From positions 4,896,001-4,960,000 of the forward strand of contig NZ_CP056032.1 in assembly GCF_013375035.1 (NCBI RefSeq): 64,000 nt of DNA. The letters run 5' to 3'. Under the pieces are notes generated by a model. The model was not told where the DNA came from. It made no database searches and worked only from the letters and a program-made list of their open reading frames with translations. This DNA comes from Spirosoma sp. KUDC1026 (GTDB taxonomy: Bacteria > Bacteroidota > Bacteroidia > Cytophagales > Spirosomataceae). The position numbers and the translations under genes are program-made. Shown here piece by piece: positions 17,204 through 24,787 of the stretch (position 1 is its first letter; each line of letters begins with the position of its first letter).

Positions 17204-18622
17204 ATGAAACCGATCTCCGATTCAACCATCACCCGGCGCAGTTTTCTGAGAACCAGCGCACTGGCCACGACTGTCATCAGCGGCTTCCCCACTATTGTAC
17301 CGGCTTCGGTATTTGGTAAAAATGCCCCCAGTAATCGAATCAACGTAGGAGCCATTGGTACCGGCCGCATCTCGCGGGGCCATGATCTGCCGGGCGTCTG
17401 GCAGTACGACAATGCGCGCGTCATGGCCGTCTGCGATCTGGACAGCATCCGGGCGGAGGACGCCAAGAAACTTGTCAACGACTATTACACCAAAAAGACA
17501 GGAAAGGAGTACGACGGCGTCCGGGTGTACACGGACTACCGCGAGCTACTTAATAACAAGGATATCGACGCTGTTCTGGTCAGCACCCCCGACCACTGGC
17601 ACGCGCCTATCGTAATCGATGCGGTTCGGGCGAAGAAGGACGTGTACATGCAGAAACCGGCATCGCTGACCATTGCCGAAGGGCGCATGATGGCCGATGC
17701 CGTTAACCAGTCGAAGCAGATTGTGCAGGTGGGTAGTCAGCAGCGGTCGTCGGAGCAGTTCCGCTACGCGGCCGAGCTGGTACGTAACGGCCGGATCGGG
17801 CAGCTCAAAACGGTGTACGTCGGGCTTCCCGGCGACCCCTCGGGCGATGAAGAAGCGCAGATGCCCGTTCCCAAGAATCTGAACTATGATATGTGGCTGG
17901 GCACCACGCCGGATGTTTACTACACCGAAAAGCGGGTTCATCCCCAAGTGGGTTACGACCGGCCGGGCTGGCTCCGCTGCGAGCAGTTTGGCGCGGGCAT
18001 GATTACGGGCTGGGGATCGCACCATATCGACTGCGCGCACTGGGCCATGAATACGGAACATACTGGTCCGGTCGAAATCTGGGGGAAAGCTGATTTCCCG
18101 AAGTCAGGGCTTTGGGATGTTCACGGTATTTTCCGGACGGAAGCGCTGTACGATAACGGTGTTCACATGATCGTGAGCAACGAAATTCCGAACGGCATCA
18201 AGTTCGAGGGTACAGACGGCTGGATTTTCGTGTCGCGGGGCGATGGGTCGGTTACGGCCAGCGATCCGGTGGCCAAGCAGCAGGCGGCTAAGAAACTGGA
18301 CGCCAGCGATCCTAAATTACTAACATCGGTCATTGGTCCGAACGAAGTTCACCTAGCTGTCAGCAAGGAGCATCATGGCAACTGGCTGGAGAGTGTTGTG
18401 AGCCGCAAGCAGCCCATCGCTCCCGCCGAAATCGGACACCGTTCCTGCTCAGCCTGCCTGCTGCACCATGCCGCCATGAAATTGAACCGGAAACTATACT
18501 GGGACCCGAAGAAGGAACAGTTCAAAAACGATCCCGAAGCCAATCAACTCCTATCCCGGCCCCAACGTAAGGAGTACGCCATTAAGCTGGCCGCTAACCA
18601 GAAGAATACGCTTGGGAAGTAG
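17204..18622 (+). CDS. Gfo/Idh/MocA family oxidoreductase, Tat-exported
   Basis: 472 residues. The twin-arginine motif TRRSFLRTS is followed by a hydrophobic stretch. The Rossmann domain begins at INVGAIGTGRIS; VLVSTPDHWHAP and YMQKPASL are family motifs, again with Gln in the EKP-type position. The C-terminal domain contains GWGSHHIDCAHWAMN. It resembles the gene at 11253-12650 in plan. It lies in the plus-strand sugar block and probably oxidises or rearranges a sugar derivative outside the cytoplasm. Confidence 0.88.
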   Translation: MKPISDSTITRRSFLRTSALATTVISGFPTIVPASVFGKNAPSNRINVGAIGTGRISRGHDLPGVWQYDNARVMAVCDLDSIRAEDAKKLVNDYYTKKTGKEYDGVRVYTDYRELLNNKDIDAVLVSTPDHWHAPIVIDAVRAKKDVYMQKPASLTIAEGRMMADAVNQSKQIVQVGSQQRSSEQFRYAAELVRNGRIGQLKTVYVGLPGDPSGDEEAQMPVPKNLNYDMWLGTTPDVYYTEKRVHPQVGYDRPGWLRCEQFGAGMITGWGSHHIDCAHWAMNTEHTGPVEIWGKADFPKSGLWDVHGIFRTEALYDNGVHMIVSNEIPNGIKFEGTDGWIFVSRGDGSVTASDPVAKQQAAKKLDASDPKLLTSVIGPNEVHLAVSKEHHGNWLESVVSRKQPIAPAEIGHRSCSACLLHHAAMKLNRKLYWDPKKEQFKNDPEANQLLSRPQRKEYAIKLAANQKNTLGK

Positions 18623-18672
18623 GTAATCTACGGCAGTTCCCTAGCCCCTTTCTTAAAGGCTAATCGTGTCGA

Positions 18673-18791
18673 GGTTTGTTCTGACCACACCCTGCCCCCT
18701 CCTGTTTTAGGAGGGGGACATGCAGAAGTGACCTTTTACTCTCCCCCTCCTAATTTTCTAGGAGGGGGCTGGGGGGTGGTCAGAGCAAACC
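18673..18791. repeat. Palindromic repeat family 2, copy 1
   Basis: Outer arms 18673-18688 and 18776-18791 match over 16 bp with one mismatch. Inside are two shorter palindromes built on CCCCCTCCT / AGGAGGGGG. A related copy with an inverted centre is at 38142-38262. Confidence 0.85.
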
Positions 18792-18898
18792 GAGCAAACC
18801 CTCGTTATGCCCCTACAAGACTATATTCTAGGAGAGAGAATGCCGGTGAGGTAGATTCTATCAAACCCCGCTCCTACACAACTCTGAAAACAAGCTAC

Positions 18899-20317
18899 AT
18901 GACACGCAATTCTTTTCTTCGTACTCCGTTCATGCTCATTCCGCTCATGACTGCACTGGGTGCGTCGGCGCAGCAAACCGCCCCCCCAAATGCTACGGTT
19001 CGGCTCGTTACGTTAGATCCCGGTCATTTCCACGCGGCTCTCGTGCAGAAAAGTATGTATCCTCAGGTTAGCCCAGTCGTGCAGGTGTATGCCCCGGAGA
19101 CACCCGACGTCAAACTGCATCTAGCCCGGATTCAGTCGTATAACAAACGCGCTGACAAACCGACGAGCTGGGACGAGAAGGTGTACATCGGTCCTGACTA
19201 CCTCGAAAAAATGCTGGCAGACAAACGGTCGGGCGCGACAGCGGGGAATGTTGTTGTCATTGCGGGCAACAACCAGAAAAAGACCGAGTACATTCAAAAA
19301 TCCATTGACGCCGGGTTTAACGTGTTAGCTGACAAACCGATGGTGATTGACGCGCGGGACTTCGACCAGCTGCGGACTACGTTTACGACGGCCGCCCAGA
19401 AAAAAGTCCTGCTCTACGACACCATGACCGAGCGGTCGGAGATTACAACCCTGTTGCAGCGTGAACTCTCGATGATCCCCTCTGTGTTTGGGATGCTCGA
19501 AAAAGGTACGCCCGACAATCCGGCGGTGACGAAGGAAAGCGTCCACCATTTCTATAAGTACGTGTCGGGCAGCGTTCTCCAACGTCCAGGTTGGTTCATG
19601 GACGTAACGCAGCAGGGCGAAGGTATCGTCGACGTAACGACACACCTTGTTGACCTGGTGCAGTGGGAGTGTTTTCCCGAGCAAATCATCGATTACAAGA
19701 AAGATATTCGCCTGAATTCAGCCCGGCGGTGGACGACGGATATGACGCGCAGTCAGTTCAAAACCATCACCAACCTGCTCGACTTCCCGGATTATCTGAA
19801 ACGGGACGTAGTCAACGATTCTCTCCTCAAAATCTACAGCAATGGCGAGATCAATTATCAACTGCGGGGTGTCAACGCGAAAGTATCAGTAACCTGGGCG
19901 TATAAGGCCCCGGAGGGTGGTGGCGACACGCACTACTCCATCATGCGTGGCACCAAAGCCAACCTAGTGATCCGGCAGGGAGCCGAACAGAAGTATAAAC
20001 CGGCCCTCTACATTGAGCCGGCATCCACCGATGCCGCCTACGAAAGCGGCCTGACCGCAGCTGTCAATACGCTCCAGCAGCGCTATCCGGGCGTTTCGGT
20101 GAAGAAGAACAATAAAGGCTGGGAGGTAACTATCCCGGAGAAGTACAACGTTGGTCACGAAGCCCACTTCAGTCAGGTTACCGAAAATTTCCTGAATTAC
20201 CTGCAGGCCGGTAAGCTCCCCGCCTGGGAAGTGCCGAACATGATCGCCAAGTATTACACGACAACACAAGCATTGAAGCTAGCGAAAGAGAGTAAGACCG
20301 GGTCGCCGTTGCGATGA
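18899..20317 (+). CDS. Gfo/Idh/MocA-like oxidoreductase with oxidoreductase C-terminal domain, exported
   Basis: 472 residues from ATG 18899; upstream in-frame codons run through a palindromic repeat and are not used. A Sec-type signal (MTRNSFLRTPFMLIPL...GASAQ) precedes a variant Rossmann domain in which VRLVTLDPGHFHAAL replaces the usual glycine motif. NVLADKPMVID is the EKP-type motif with the lysine-proline kept. The C-terminal half, with STDAAYES and VGHEAHFSQV, fits the 'putative oxidoreductase C-terminal' family. It stands between two other oxidoreductases, so they probably serve one sugar pathway. Confidence 0.8.
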   Translation: MTRNSFLRTPFMLIPLMTALGASAQQTAPPNATVRLVTLDPGHFHAALVQKSMYPQVSPVVQVYAPETPDVKLHLARIQSYNKRADKPTSWDEKVYIGPDYLEKMLADKRSGATAGNVVVIAGNNQKKTEYIQKSIDAGFNVLADKPMVIDARDFDQLRTTFTTAAQKKVLLYDTMTERSEITTLLQRELSMIPSVFGMLEKGTPDNPAVTKESVHHFYKYVSGSVLQRPGWFMDVTQQGEGIVDVTTHLVDLVQWECFPEQIIDYKKDIRLNSARRWTTDMTRSQFKTITNLLDFPDYLKRDVVNDSLLKIYSNGEINYQLRGVNAKVSVTWAYKAPEGGGDTHYSIMRGTKANLVIRQGAEQKYKPALYIEPASTDAAYESGLTAAVNTLQQRYPGVSVKKNNKGWEVTIPEKYNVGHEAHFSQVTENFLNYLQAGKLPAWEVPNMIAKYYTTTQALKLAKESKTGSPLR

Positions 20318-20430
20318 AAGAGCGAAAGCAGCTCGCTAGGCATTAGCTCGCGCCAACGCAATCAGCCGCTCTTTCACTCTTTGATTTTCTCTTTCGCTCT
20401 TTCACTCATTCATTCTTTCGCTCTTTACCT
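20318..20430. repeat. Low-complexity GCTCTTTC/ACTCTTTC repeats
   Basis: The spacer holds many imperfect copies of a CTCTTTC heptamer (for example CGCTCTTTCACTC) and the complementary GAAAGAGCGAAAG near 20316, so the ends can pair. Possible terminator or slippage-prone tract; nothing else is seen. Confidence 0.5.
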
Positions 20431-21591
20431 ATGCCTCTTCGACGTCAGTTTTTAAAAGATTCAGCAAAAATGGCCGCCGGTCTGGCTGTTTCGCCTACCC
20501 TTCCTACGCTCGTCCAGCCAGGCGAGAACCAGCCAGGTGAGGCTTCGTTTTCTATTCTGTCTAGTGCTCCGTTAGCCAACCGAATTCGGTTTGCGGTCAT
20601 CGGGATGAACCACGGCCATATCTACGGGCAGGTTGAAGCCGTCATCCGGGGTGGTGGCGAACTCGTATCATTCTATGCGCAGGAGCCCGACCTGACCGCC
20701 CCCTTTGCCAAGCGATACCCCAACGCGAAACAGGCCCGCAGTGAAAAGGAAATTCTGGACGATACGTCTATCCAGCTGGTTCTCAGTTCGATCATTCCCG
20801 ACGAGCGGGAGCCCCTGGGTATCCGGGTAATGAAAGCGGGAAAAGATTACATGTCTGACAAACCCGGTATCACGACCCTGGACCAGCTCGCCGAGGTACG
20901 TCGCGTACAGAAGGCTACCAAGCGTATTTACTCGATCATGTACAGTGAGCGCTTCGAAAATAGAGCCACCGTGAAAGCGGGTGAACTGGTCAAAGCCGGC
21001 GCCATTGGCAACGTCATTCAAACCATTGGTCTGGGACCGCACCGTATCACGCTCTCGTCGCGGCCCGACTGGTTTTTCGACAAGAAACGATTTGGCGGTA
21101 TCATCTGCGACATTGGCTCGCATCAGTTCGACCAGTTCCTGTATTTCACCGGCTCGACCCAGGCCGACATCGTTGCCTCGCAGGTAGGCAACCTTCATTT
21201 CCCGCAGCACCCAAAGTTTGAGGACTTTGGCGACGTAATGATGCGGGGTAATGGTGGCATGGGCTACATCCGCGTCGACTGGTTTACCCCCGACGGCCTG
21301 AAAAGCTGGGGCGATGGTCGCCTGACGATCCTGGGCACCGACGGTTACATCGAGATTCGCAAGAACATCGATCCCGGCGGACGCGAGGGAGGCAATCACC
21401 TGTTCATTACGGACAAAAAAGAAACGCGCTATATCGATTGCAGTAAGGAAAATCTGCCTTACGGCCAACTACTCGTTGACGACGTACTGAACCGTACCGA
21501 AACGGCCATGTCGCAGGAGCACTGTTTCCTGGCGACCGAACTGGCCCTGAAGGCGCAGAAGCAGGCCGAAACGATCAACCTTAAAAAATAG
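20431..21591 (+). CDS. Gfo/Idh/MocA family oxidoreductase, Tat-exported
   Basis: 386 residues. It opens with a Tat-like signal (LRRQFLKDSAKMAAG). The Rossmann domain starts at IRFAVIGMNHGHIYG, where the glycine motif is weaker than usual, and DYMSDKPGITT is the EKP-type motif. IICDIGSHQFDQFLYF carries a histidine commonly catalytic in this family. The ThuA-family gene follows after 7 bp, so the two are co-transcribed; that pairing is well known in sugar-modification loci. Confidence 0.87.
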   Translation: MPLRRQFLKDSAKMAAGLAVSPTLPTLVQPGENQPGEASFSILSSAPLANRIRFAVIGMNHGHIYGQVEAVIRGGGELVSFYAQEPDLTAPFAKRYPNAKQARSEKEILDDTSIQLVLSSIIPDEREPLGIRVMKAGKDYMSDKPGITTLDQLAEVRRVQKATKRIYSIMYSERFENRATVKAGELVKAGAIGNVIQTIGLGPHRITLSSRPDWFFDKKRFGGIICDIGSHQFDQFLYFTGSTQADIVASQVGNLHFPQHPKFEDFGDVMMRGNGGMGYIRVDWFTPDGLKSWGDGRLTILGTDGYIEIRKNIDPGGREGGNHLFITDKKETRYIDCSKENLPYGQLLVDDVLNRTETAMSQEHCFLATELALKAQKQAETINLKK

Positions 21592-21598
21592 CGAACGT

Positions 21599-22441
21599 AT
21601 GATGAGCCAGTGTCTGATCATTCTGCTGCCTATGCTGTTGACCTGGAATCTCGTCACGGCCGGAGAAATGCCACCCAGAGACGACATCAACTGGAAAAAA
21701 GTCCGGGTGCTGGTCTACACCAAAAACGGTAAAGGCTACGTCCACGATAACATTCCGTTTGCCGTTCAGTGCATCCAGAAGCTGGGGCAGCAGCACGGTT
21801 TCCAGGTGGAAGTGGCTGACCAGCCCGGCGTTTTCGTTGAATCAAATCTGCAGAATTATACGGTCATCATTTTTCCTAGTACCAACAACGACGTGTTTGA
21901 TACCGACGCCCAACGGCTGGCGTTCCGGCGCTACATCGAAGCGGGGGGCGGCTTCGTGGGCATTCACTCCGTCGTGGGTACGGAGCGTAACTGGGCTTGG
22001 TTCAAACGCATGATCGGCGGTACGTTTGCCTGGCACCCTCGTTTTCAAAAGTTTCGGGTGCAGGTGATTGATACGAAGCATCCGTCCACACAGGGCATTC
22101 CGCCGGCCTGGGAGCGGGAAGACGAGTTCTATTTCATTAAAGAGATGTCGCCCGGCCCTACGGTGGTCATGGCTAGCGACATAAACTCACTCGACGGCGA
22201 AGAACCCGAGAAGGTCCAGCAGTTTCGGGGTTCGTTCGGGCAGTTGTACCCGTCGGTCTGGTATTACAATTTCGACGGGGGCCATACCTGGTGCACTACC
22301 CTCGGCCACGACAAACAGGACTACGAAAATCCGCAGTTTGTCCAGCACATCTTTCAGGGACTCCGCTACGTGGTGGGGCAGGTGAAAAAGATCAATTTCG
22401 CCAATGCCTACGCCGACTCGCGCGATACACCCATTCGGTAA
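21599..22441 (+). CDS. ThuA domain protein, exported
   Basis: 280 residues with an N-terminal signal-like hydrophobic stretch. Family features: VRVLVYTKNGKGYVHDNI near the start, VIIFPSTNNDVF, GGGFVGIHSVVG, and GGTFAWHPRFQ plus the late GGHTWCTTLGHD. ThuA proteins have a class I glutamine amidotransferase-like fold and occur with sugar oxidoreductases (ThuB), as here, and are linked to trehalose and 3-keto-sugar use. ATG 21599 or 21602. It is the last gene of the sugar block. Confidence 0.88.
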   Translation: MMSQCLIILLPMLLTWNLVTAGEMPPRDDINWKKVRVLVYTKNGKGYVHDNIPFAVQCIQKLGQQHGFQVEVADQPGVFVESNLQNYTVIIFPSTNNDVFDTDAQRLAFRRYIEAGGGFVGIHSVVGTERNWAWFKRMIGGTFAWHPRFQKFRVQVIDTKHPSTQGIPPAWEREDEFYFIKEMSPGPTVVMASDINSLDGEEPEKVQQFRGSFGQLYPSVWYYNFDGGHTWCTTLGHDKQDYENPQFVQHIFQGLRYVVGQVKKINFANAYADSRDTPIR

Positions 22442-22542
22442 TGTATGACAAGAGAACTCTAATTCTTTAGAAGCAAATCCGGTAAGTTGGTTTGGGTTAT
22501 TTCTTGCCAGAATGACACCCATATTTCATAAAGGGCAAAGCC

Positions 22543-22586
22543 GTTAAGTTCTGGGTAAACCTCCCCCGCCCCCTAAAGGGGGAGAT
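22543..22586. repeat. Half copy of the GTTAAGTTCTGG / CCCCCTAAAGGGGG repeat
   Basis: GTTAAGTTCTGG at the left, then a CTCCCCC...GGGGGAG palindrome. The same order is found at 24523-24565, where the full element is palindromic. Here the element forms the 3' end of a broken lipoprotein gene. Confidence 0.7.
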
Positions 22587-23253
22587 GTTTGCGTCTTGTT
22601 AGGTTGCAGCACGGTAAGCGTATACAGCTTCTGCCCTTGTCCGTCGGTTTGTACTCTTGCCCGCGTGAAGCCGATTTGCTGTTCGGCTAGTGATTGCTGA
22701 ATCGGGAGGGGCAAATCGGCCAATGTAACGGTGTAATAATCGAGCTGCGTCGGGGTATTAATTCGGTGCGGTACGTCATCTGACCGAACACATCCGCGCT
22801 GGTCCAGCGGACCGTTTACGTGTTACCCCGCCATACGTAATCAGCCAGTAAAACCGCCCCGTTATTTATGGGCTCAACATCCCGGTACCAGGAATAGTCC
22901 TGCCGTCTGATGTTCGATAAAGTTCCTCCGTCGATAAGGGTGTTCTTCAGTGTAGCACGTAACGAATCAGGCGAGACCGCAGGAGCCAGCTGGTAGGCCG
23001 TCAGCAGTAGTTGCTGATTGGTGACGGCCTGGTAGTGCATGGCCTGCTGCTGAAACGTAACGCGCCAAACCTGATTCTTTTCCAGCGCGGTAAAGACCAG
23101 GTCCGTCGCCTGCGGATACCGGCTGATGACCGGCCGGATGGCGCTGGTGGGAACCGTCTCTTCGGAGTCAACGGGGGCTGGCTGCGAATCGATAATCCGG
23201 TTACAGGCGCTGACACTGAGCCCAAGCAGAACAAGCCATCCGATTGCTTTCAT
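22544..23253 (-). pseudogene. Broken lipoprotein gene (PepSY-like), nonsense plus frameshift
   Basis: The intact frame runs 145 residues from 23253 (lipobox SVSAC) to a TAA at 22816-22818. Reading past the TAA gives TVRWTSADVFGQMTYRTE in the same frame, and a one-base shift near 22758-22764 continues with LDYYTVTLADLPLPIQQSLA and on to a TAA at 22544. The pattern YPQATDLVF...VWRVTF and LPLPIQQSL resembles PepSY-like proteins. So a gene of about 235 codons has picked up one stop (probably from a Tyr codon) and one single-base deletion. Its tail lies in a palindromic repeat. Confidence 0.7.
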
Positions 23254-23368
23254 AGCGACTGATTAGTGCGATCTTGACCGACTATCACATTCCGCGCCGG
23301 TGAGGCTCGGAACCTAAGGTCAAGAATAAAGACACCGGTTTATTTAGCCACCGTTGCAAGTCTGTTAA

Positions 23369-23632
23369 ACTTTTCCGTACGGCAATGACGTAACGGAAGC
23401 AACCCTTTCTCATTTTTTGGCGAGTGGATTTCTTCCCAGGCAGGGGATTAACATCATTACGTCCATGATTTACCAGCATCCGGTTGATTTTGCGCGCGCA
23501 ATTCGGCTGATCGAACAAGGGTTTATTCGACCGGGCCGGATCATTTCGCAGCACCTGCCGTTCGACCAACTGCCGGACGCCATAGTTACCGCCAGCCAGG
23601 GGCAGCACGCCAAACTTGTTGTTCATTTGTGA
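23369..23632 (+). pseudogene. C-terminal remnant of a zinc-type alcohol dehydrogenase (MDR)
   Basis: From about 23447 the frame reads IITSMIYQHPVDFARA, then LIEQGFIRPGRIIS and LPDAIVTASQGQHAKLVV, which is the C-terminal end of medium-chain dehydrogenases of the threonine/sorbitol type. The catalytic zinc domain and the Rossmann core are absent upstream; the frame is open only from 23369. It cannot be an active enzyme. It lies beside another broken gene and a run of repeats. Confidence 0.65.
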
Positions 23633-23732
23633 ACGTAGCGAATCAAGCCGGTTCGTACACTAAGAAGACAGCGTCGGGGCAAGATTCTATTGAAATAATT
23701 GCTGATATTGGCGCGATAACCAGTCAAACCTA

Positions 23733-24269
23733 ATGAAAACAACACGCACACTGACAGCCCTTACGCTGCTTTTAACCGGCTTTTTCCTGACCACACTCAC
23801 GTGGGCGCAGGAGAAAAAAGAAGTCCCCAGCCCACCCGCTACAGCTACCGGTAAAGTAGCCGGATCGGATATTACGATCAACTACGGCAGTCCAGCCGTG
23901 AAAGGCCGGACGCTCTTTGGCCCCGAAGGATCGCAGGCCCTGGAAAAATACGGGAAAGTATGGCGGGCCGGTGCCAACGATGCCACCACCTTCGAAACCA
24001 GCAAAGACATCAAAGTAGAAGGTAAAACGCTCCCGGCGGGTAAATACGCCCTCTTCACGATTCCAACCGAGAATCAGTGGACGGTGATCTTCAACAAAAC
24101 CGCTAAGCAGTGGGGTGCTTACAAGTACGACGAAGGTCAGGATGCCCTGCGCGTCATGGTTACGCCTAAGAAATCGTCGTCAATGAACGAGCGCCTGAAA
24201 TACGATGTCACCAAAAATGGCTTCGCGCTGAAATGGGGCGATGTTGAAGTCCCTGTAGCCCTCAAGTAG
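23733..24269 (+). CDS. DUF2911 domain protein, exported
   Basis: 178 residues with a signal peptide ending WAQ. The core ITINYGSPAVKGRTLFG, then KVWRAGANDATTFETSKD and LPAGKYALFTIP, is the DUF2911 family, common and uncharacterised in Bacteroidota. A strong hairpin follows. Confidence 0.9.
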   Translation: MKTTRTLTALTLLLTGFFLTTLTWAQEKKEVPSPPATATGKVAGSDITINYGSPAVKGRTLFGPEGSQALEKYGKVWRAGANDATTFETSKDIKVEGKTLPAGKYALFTIPTENQWTVIFNKTAKQWGAYKYDEGQDALRVMVTPKKSSSMNERLKYDVTKNGFALKWGDVEVPVALK

Positions 24270-24281
24270 TTTTTGCTCGTC

Positions 24282-24341
24282 GACGTAAAAGGGGGAAGAA
24301 GAAAGACTAGAAATAATCTTTTTTCTTCCCCCTTTTACGTC
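24282..24341 (+). terminator. Hairpin terminator after the DUF2911 gene
   Basis: A 25-bp imperfect inverted repeat with outer arms GACGTAAAAGGGGGAAGAA and TTCTTCCCCCTTTTACGTC around a ~10-nt loop. The 3' arm is T-rich, so termination is plausible. Confidence 0.65.
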
Positions 24342-24418
24342 TTAAAAACTCGGTGCTCCCTCCTTACTGGCCACTCTTTTAAGGGTTTTACGCGGCAATG
24401 AATTTGTCTTAGTTTGCC

Positions 24419-24691
24419 GCTATTTACCACCCCCGTCCCCCTCCTAAAACAGGCGGGGGAGTGTCAGCAGCAATCTCTTCTAATCTCCCCCTCCTGTTTT
24501 AGGAGGGGGTTAGGGCAGGGCTGTTAAGTTCTGGTTGGCTATACCCCCCGCCCCCTAAAGGGGGAGAAGATTATGCGCAATTTCCTCCCCCTTTAGGGGG
24601 CGGGGGGTAAGGCTAGCCGAAGGAAATTTGGTAAGTAGTAGACCCAATCAGAGAACTTAACAACCCTGGGGGCCGGGGGGTGGTAAATAGC
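24419..24691. repeat. Nested palindromic repeat composite
   Basis: Outer arms GCTATTTACCACCCCC (24419-24434) and its complement (to 24691) enclose a CCCCCTCCT / AGGAGGGGG palindrome (24437-24518) and a complete GTTAAGTTCT ... AGAACTTAAC element (24523-24661), itself with two CCCCCTAAAGGGGG hairpins. The 24342-24787 gap holds nothing else I can name. Confidence 0.85.
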
Positions 24692-24787
24692 AAATTTTAA
24701 GGGTTGAGGTTGGGTAAAACGCTGTAGTAATAGAAAAGCCGTAAGAATGACTGTTGTCAGTCTTTCTTCTTTTAGCCAAACCTCGCT

